A stretch of 16,100 nt of DNA, from assembly GCA_916720425.1 (NCBI GenBank), contig CAKARD010000021.1, forward strand, positions 1 through 16,100, read 5' to 3'. Position 1 is the stretch's first letter. The number at the start of each line of letters is the position of its first letter. Below are positions 13,968 through 16,100 of the stretch, one piece after another. This DNA is from an uncultured Kingella sp. (GTDB lineage: Bacteria > Pseudomonadota > Gammaproteobacteria > Burkholderiales > Neisseriaceae). Position numbers and translations under genes: made by a program. Under the pieces are notes generated by a model that saw only the letters and a program-made list of their open reading frames with translations, was not told the origin of the DNA and did no database searches.

Positions 13968-14031
13968 CTATAGCGGATTAAACTGCCCTCTGATTTTATC
14001 ATTAATCATTATAGATTTAGAGTTATTTATT

Positions 14032-16100
14032 ATGTCAAACCATATTTCCTATCACCATAAAGATAATGAATTATTTGCTGATGCTAATTTTATGAGTGAA
14101 TCGTTTTATCATATCTTGAACGAACATGCTGATGAAGTGGTGGTTAATGCGTTAAAAATATTGGCTAAGGCGCAAGACAGTAGTCAGGTTATCACCGAAT
14201 TATTACCTTCATTATCACAAGATCAAACAGAAAATTTAATTACTGCTGTAGGTATTTTTGCGCAAATTTTGAATATTGCTGAAGATGTTCATCATGAACG
14301 TCGTCGTTTGGCACATGAACAAGCGGGTAACAATGCACCACAAGGCAGTATTGGTGAAACCTTACGCCAATTACAAGTTGCTAAAATAGCACCACAAAGC
14401 ATACAAAATGTCCTTAATCATATGCAAGTGAGTGCTGTGTTGACTGCGCACCCGACCGAAGTACAACGTCAAGCAATATTACAACTGCACCGTCAAATTC
14501 GTGCTTTATTACCGCGCCGAGCGTTTTGTCATCACGCTGATGCTTTGGCAGAATTGCAACGTGAAATGAATATTGTATTGTTAACACTATGGCAAACCAG
14601 TGAAACACGTCATTTTAAATTGAGTGTGCAAAGCGAAATCACCAATGGGGTAAACATCTTCCCACGCAGTTTTTTCAAAGCTATTCCTGCCCTATATCGG
14701 TATATGGAAAAACAATTTGGTCGTATTTATCCTGAGATGGCTATTCCTGATATTTTGCAAATTGGGGGTTGGATTGGTGGAGATCGAGATGGCAATCCTT
14801 TTGTATCGGCACAAACTTTACGAGATGCGTTTACCCATCATGCTAACACAGTATTTCACCATTATCGCCGCGAATTGGAAGCTTTGTATCAAGAATTGCC
14901 CTTATCGGTGCGCCGCGTAAAGGTAAGTGATGGTGTGTTGGTATTGTCTGCCAAATCACCTGATACCGATATTGCACGACAAGAAGAACCTTATCGTCGT
15001 GCTGTTGCGTATATTCTATCGCGTGTCATCGCCAAAGGACATGAATTAGGCTTAACTTTAGCTTGTCGTTTTGGTTTGGGTAAACCTTATGCGCATGCGC
15101 AAGAATTTTTAAATGATTTATATACCTTGCAAAATAGTTTACGTGATCATGGTAGTGCATTATTGGCACAAGGTCATATGGCTGATTTAATTCGTATTGT
15201 TTCGATGTGTGGCTTTTGTTTAATGCCCTTAGATTTACGCCAACATGCTGACAAACATGCACAAGTTGTAGCGGAATTGTTTGCGCAAGCAGATTTGGAA
15301 GATTATGCGTCTTTGCCCGAAAATGCACGTCAACAAGTATTACTACGCGAGTTAAATCACCAACGTCCTTTGTATAGCCCATTTATTACTTATAGTGAAC
15401 ACACGCGAGCAGAATTGGCCATTTTTCATGAAGCCCGTAAAATTAAAGACCAATTTGGTGAGGTGGCCATTTCACAAAGTATTATTTCCAATTGTGAACG
15501 TCCCAGCGATTTATTGGCGTTGGCATTGTTGTTAAAAGAAAGTGGCTTATTAACCATTAAAAACGGACAGCCTGTGTCACGCATCAATATTGTTCCTTTG
15601 TTTGAAACCATAGAAGCCTTAGCTAATGCTTGTCCTGTTATGCAAACATTGTTTAGCAATGAGTGGTATCGTGCCTTTTTGGCCAGTCGCGACAATATCC
15701 AAGAAATTATGTTGGGTTATTCTGATAGCAATAAGGATGGTGGTTATATTAGTAGTACTTGGAGTTTATATCAAGCTGAACAAGGCTTGGTAAAATTGTT
15801 TGCACAACATGGTATCAAAATGCGTCTATTCCATGGTCGTGGGGGTAGTGTGGGACGCGGTGGTGGTCCATCATATCAGGCCATTTTGGCACAACCTGCA
15901 GGCAGCGTGGCGGGACAAATTCGTATTACTGAACAAGGTGAAGTCATCACTGCTAAATATGGGGATCCCAGTAATGCGCAACGTAATCTAGAAGCGTTAA
16001 TTGCCGCTACATTGGAAGCCACATTATTACCCGAAACGGAAGATCCCAATACAGAATTAATGAATGCTTTATCTGATAGTGCATTTAAACATTATCGTGC
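14032..16100 (+). CDS. ppc: Phosphoenolpyruvate carboxylase, partial (3' end beyond window)
   Basis: The frame is open from ATG 14032 to the right edge, 689 codons of an enzyme usually near 900. It carboxylates PEP with bicarbonate to oxaloacetate, the anaplerotic feed of the TCA cycle. The catalytic motifs are intact: LTAHPTE with His140, GGWIGGDRDGNPFV, LDLRQHA, LGYSDSNKDGG with Lys568, FHGRGGSVGRGGGP with Arg603, and AGQIRITEQGE. The overall text closely resembles Neisseria ppc (for example FAQILNIAEDVHHERRR and HQRPLYSPFITYS). The start is supported by MSNHISYHH... leading into the family N-terminus. The upstream region (13968-14031) is AT-rich, with no strong ribosome-binding site and no unambiguous promoter. 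The terminator just upstream implies an independent transcript. Confidence 0.97.
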   Translation, partial: MSNHISYHHKDNELFADANFMSESFYHILNEHADEVVVNALKILAKAQDSSQVITELLPSLSQDQTENLITAVGIFAQILNIAEDVHHERRRLAHEQAGNNAPQGSIGETLRQLQVAKIAPQSIQNVLNHMQVSAVLTAHPTEVQRQAILQLHRQIRALLPRRAFCHHADALAELQREMNIVLLTLWQTSETRHFKLSVQSEITNGVNIFPRSFFKAIPALYRYMEKQFGRIYPEMAIPDILQIGGWIGGDRDGNPFVSAQTLRDAFTHHANTVFHHYRRELEALYQELPLSVRRVKVSDGVLVLSAKSPDTDIARQEEPYRRAVAYILSRVIAKGHELGLTLACRFGLGKPYAHAQEFLNDLYTLQNSLRDHGSALLAQGHMADLIRIVSMCGFCLMPLDLRQHADKHAQVVAELFAQADLEDYASLPENARQQVLLRELNHQRPLYSPFITYSEHTRAELAIFHEARKIKDQFGEVAISQSIISNCERPSDLLALALLLKESGLLTIKNGQPVSRINIVPLFETIEALANACPVMQTLFSNEWYRAFLASRDNIQEIMLGYSDSNKDGGYISSTWSLYQAEQGLVKLFAQHGIKMRLFHGRGGSVGRGGGPSYQAILAQPAGSVAGQIRITEQGEVITAKYGDPSNAQRNLEALIAATLEATLLPETEDPNTELMNALSDSAFKHYR

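Noticed and set aside
15026..15382. Open frame of 118 codons on the minus strand inside ppc
   Set aside because: It is fully contained in ppc, which has intact catalytic motifs throughout. It is a shadow frame.

Overview
The window is a chromosomal segment of an AT-rich betaproteobacterium, most likely a member of the Neisseriaceae. This rests on recognising the protein families and their flavour, not on a database search. The phosphoenolpyruvate carboxylase and the ZipA C-terminal domain read like Neisseria proteins. hrpA carries two palindromic 12-mers that match or nearly match DNA uptake sequence (DUS) dialects of Kingella/Simonsiella-type Neisseriaceae. Nearly all genes are housekeeping or core metabolism.

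Layout. On the minus strand (1-2676), read right to left: mqo (malate:quinone oxidoreductase), a small DUF2788 membrane protein, yciB (septation protein A family) and the start of yciI, which runs off the left edge. yciB and yciI are separated by one base and are probably co-translated. A divergent promoter region (2677-2865) separates mqo from serC on the plus strand. After serC come a 233-base spacer with tandem GC-rich hairpins and a CcoI/FixI-like copper P-type ATPase. hrpA (DEAH RNA helicase) starts behind a good extended -10 promoter but is broken into two long open halves by about 547 bp of extra DNA at 8139-8685. Then follow a TauE/SafE (TSUP) permease, ampD, zipA, a clear rho-independent terminator and ppc, which runs off the right edge.

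How the genes relate. mqo (oxaloacetate from malate) and ppc (oxaloacetate from PEP) both feed the TCA cycle. serC makes serine and supports pyridoxal phosphate synthesis. The ATPase is of the kind that supplies copper to cytochrome oxidase. AmpD recycles muropeptides. ZipA and YciB act at the envelope and divisome.

Most unusual points. (1) The hrpA interruption carries a two-TM small protein, an overlapping DUF3761-like gene with an in-frame stop, and an inverted pair of short hairpin repeats. One DUS-like palindrome lies on each side of it inside hrpA, which suggests import by natural transformation. (2) zipA has lost its frame between the membrane anchor and the FtsZ-binding domain. (3) A perfect 15-bp inverted repeat lies between mqo and the DUF2788 gene. 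I found no RNA genes, CRISPR array, integrase or transposase. The candidate for a new system is the small cassette inside hrpA, and its function is unknown.
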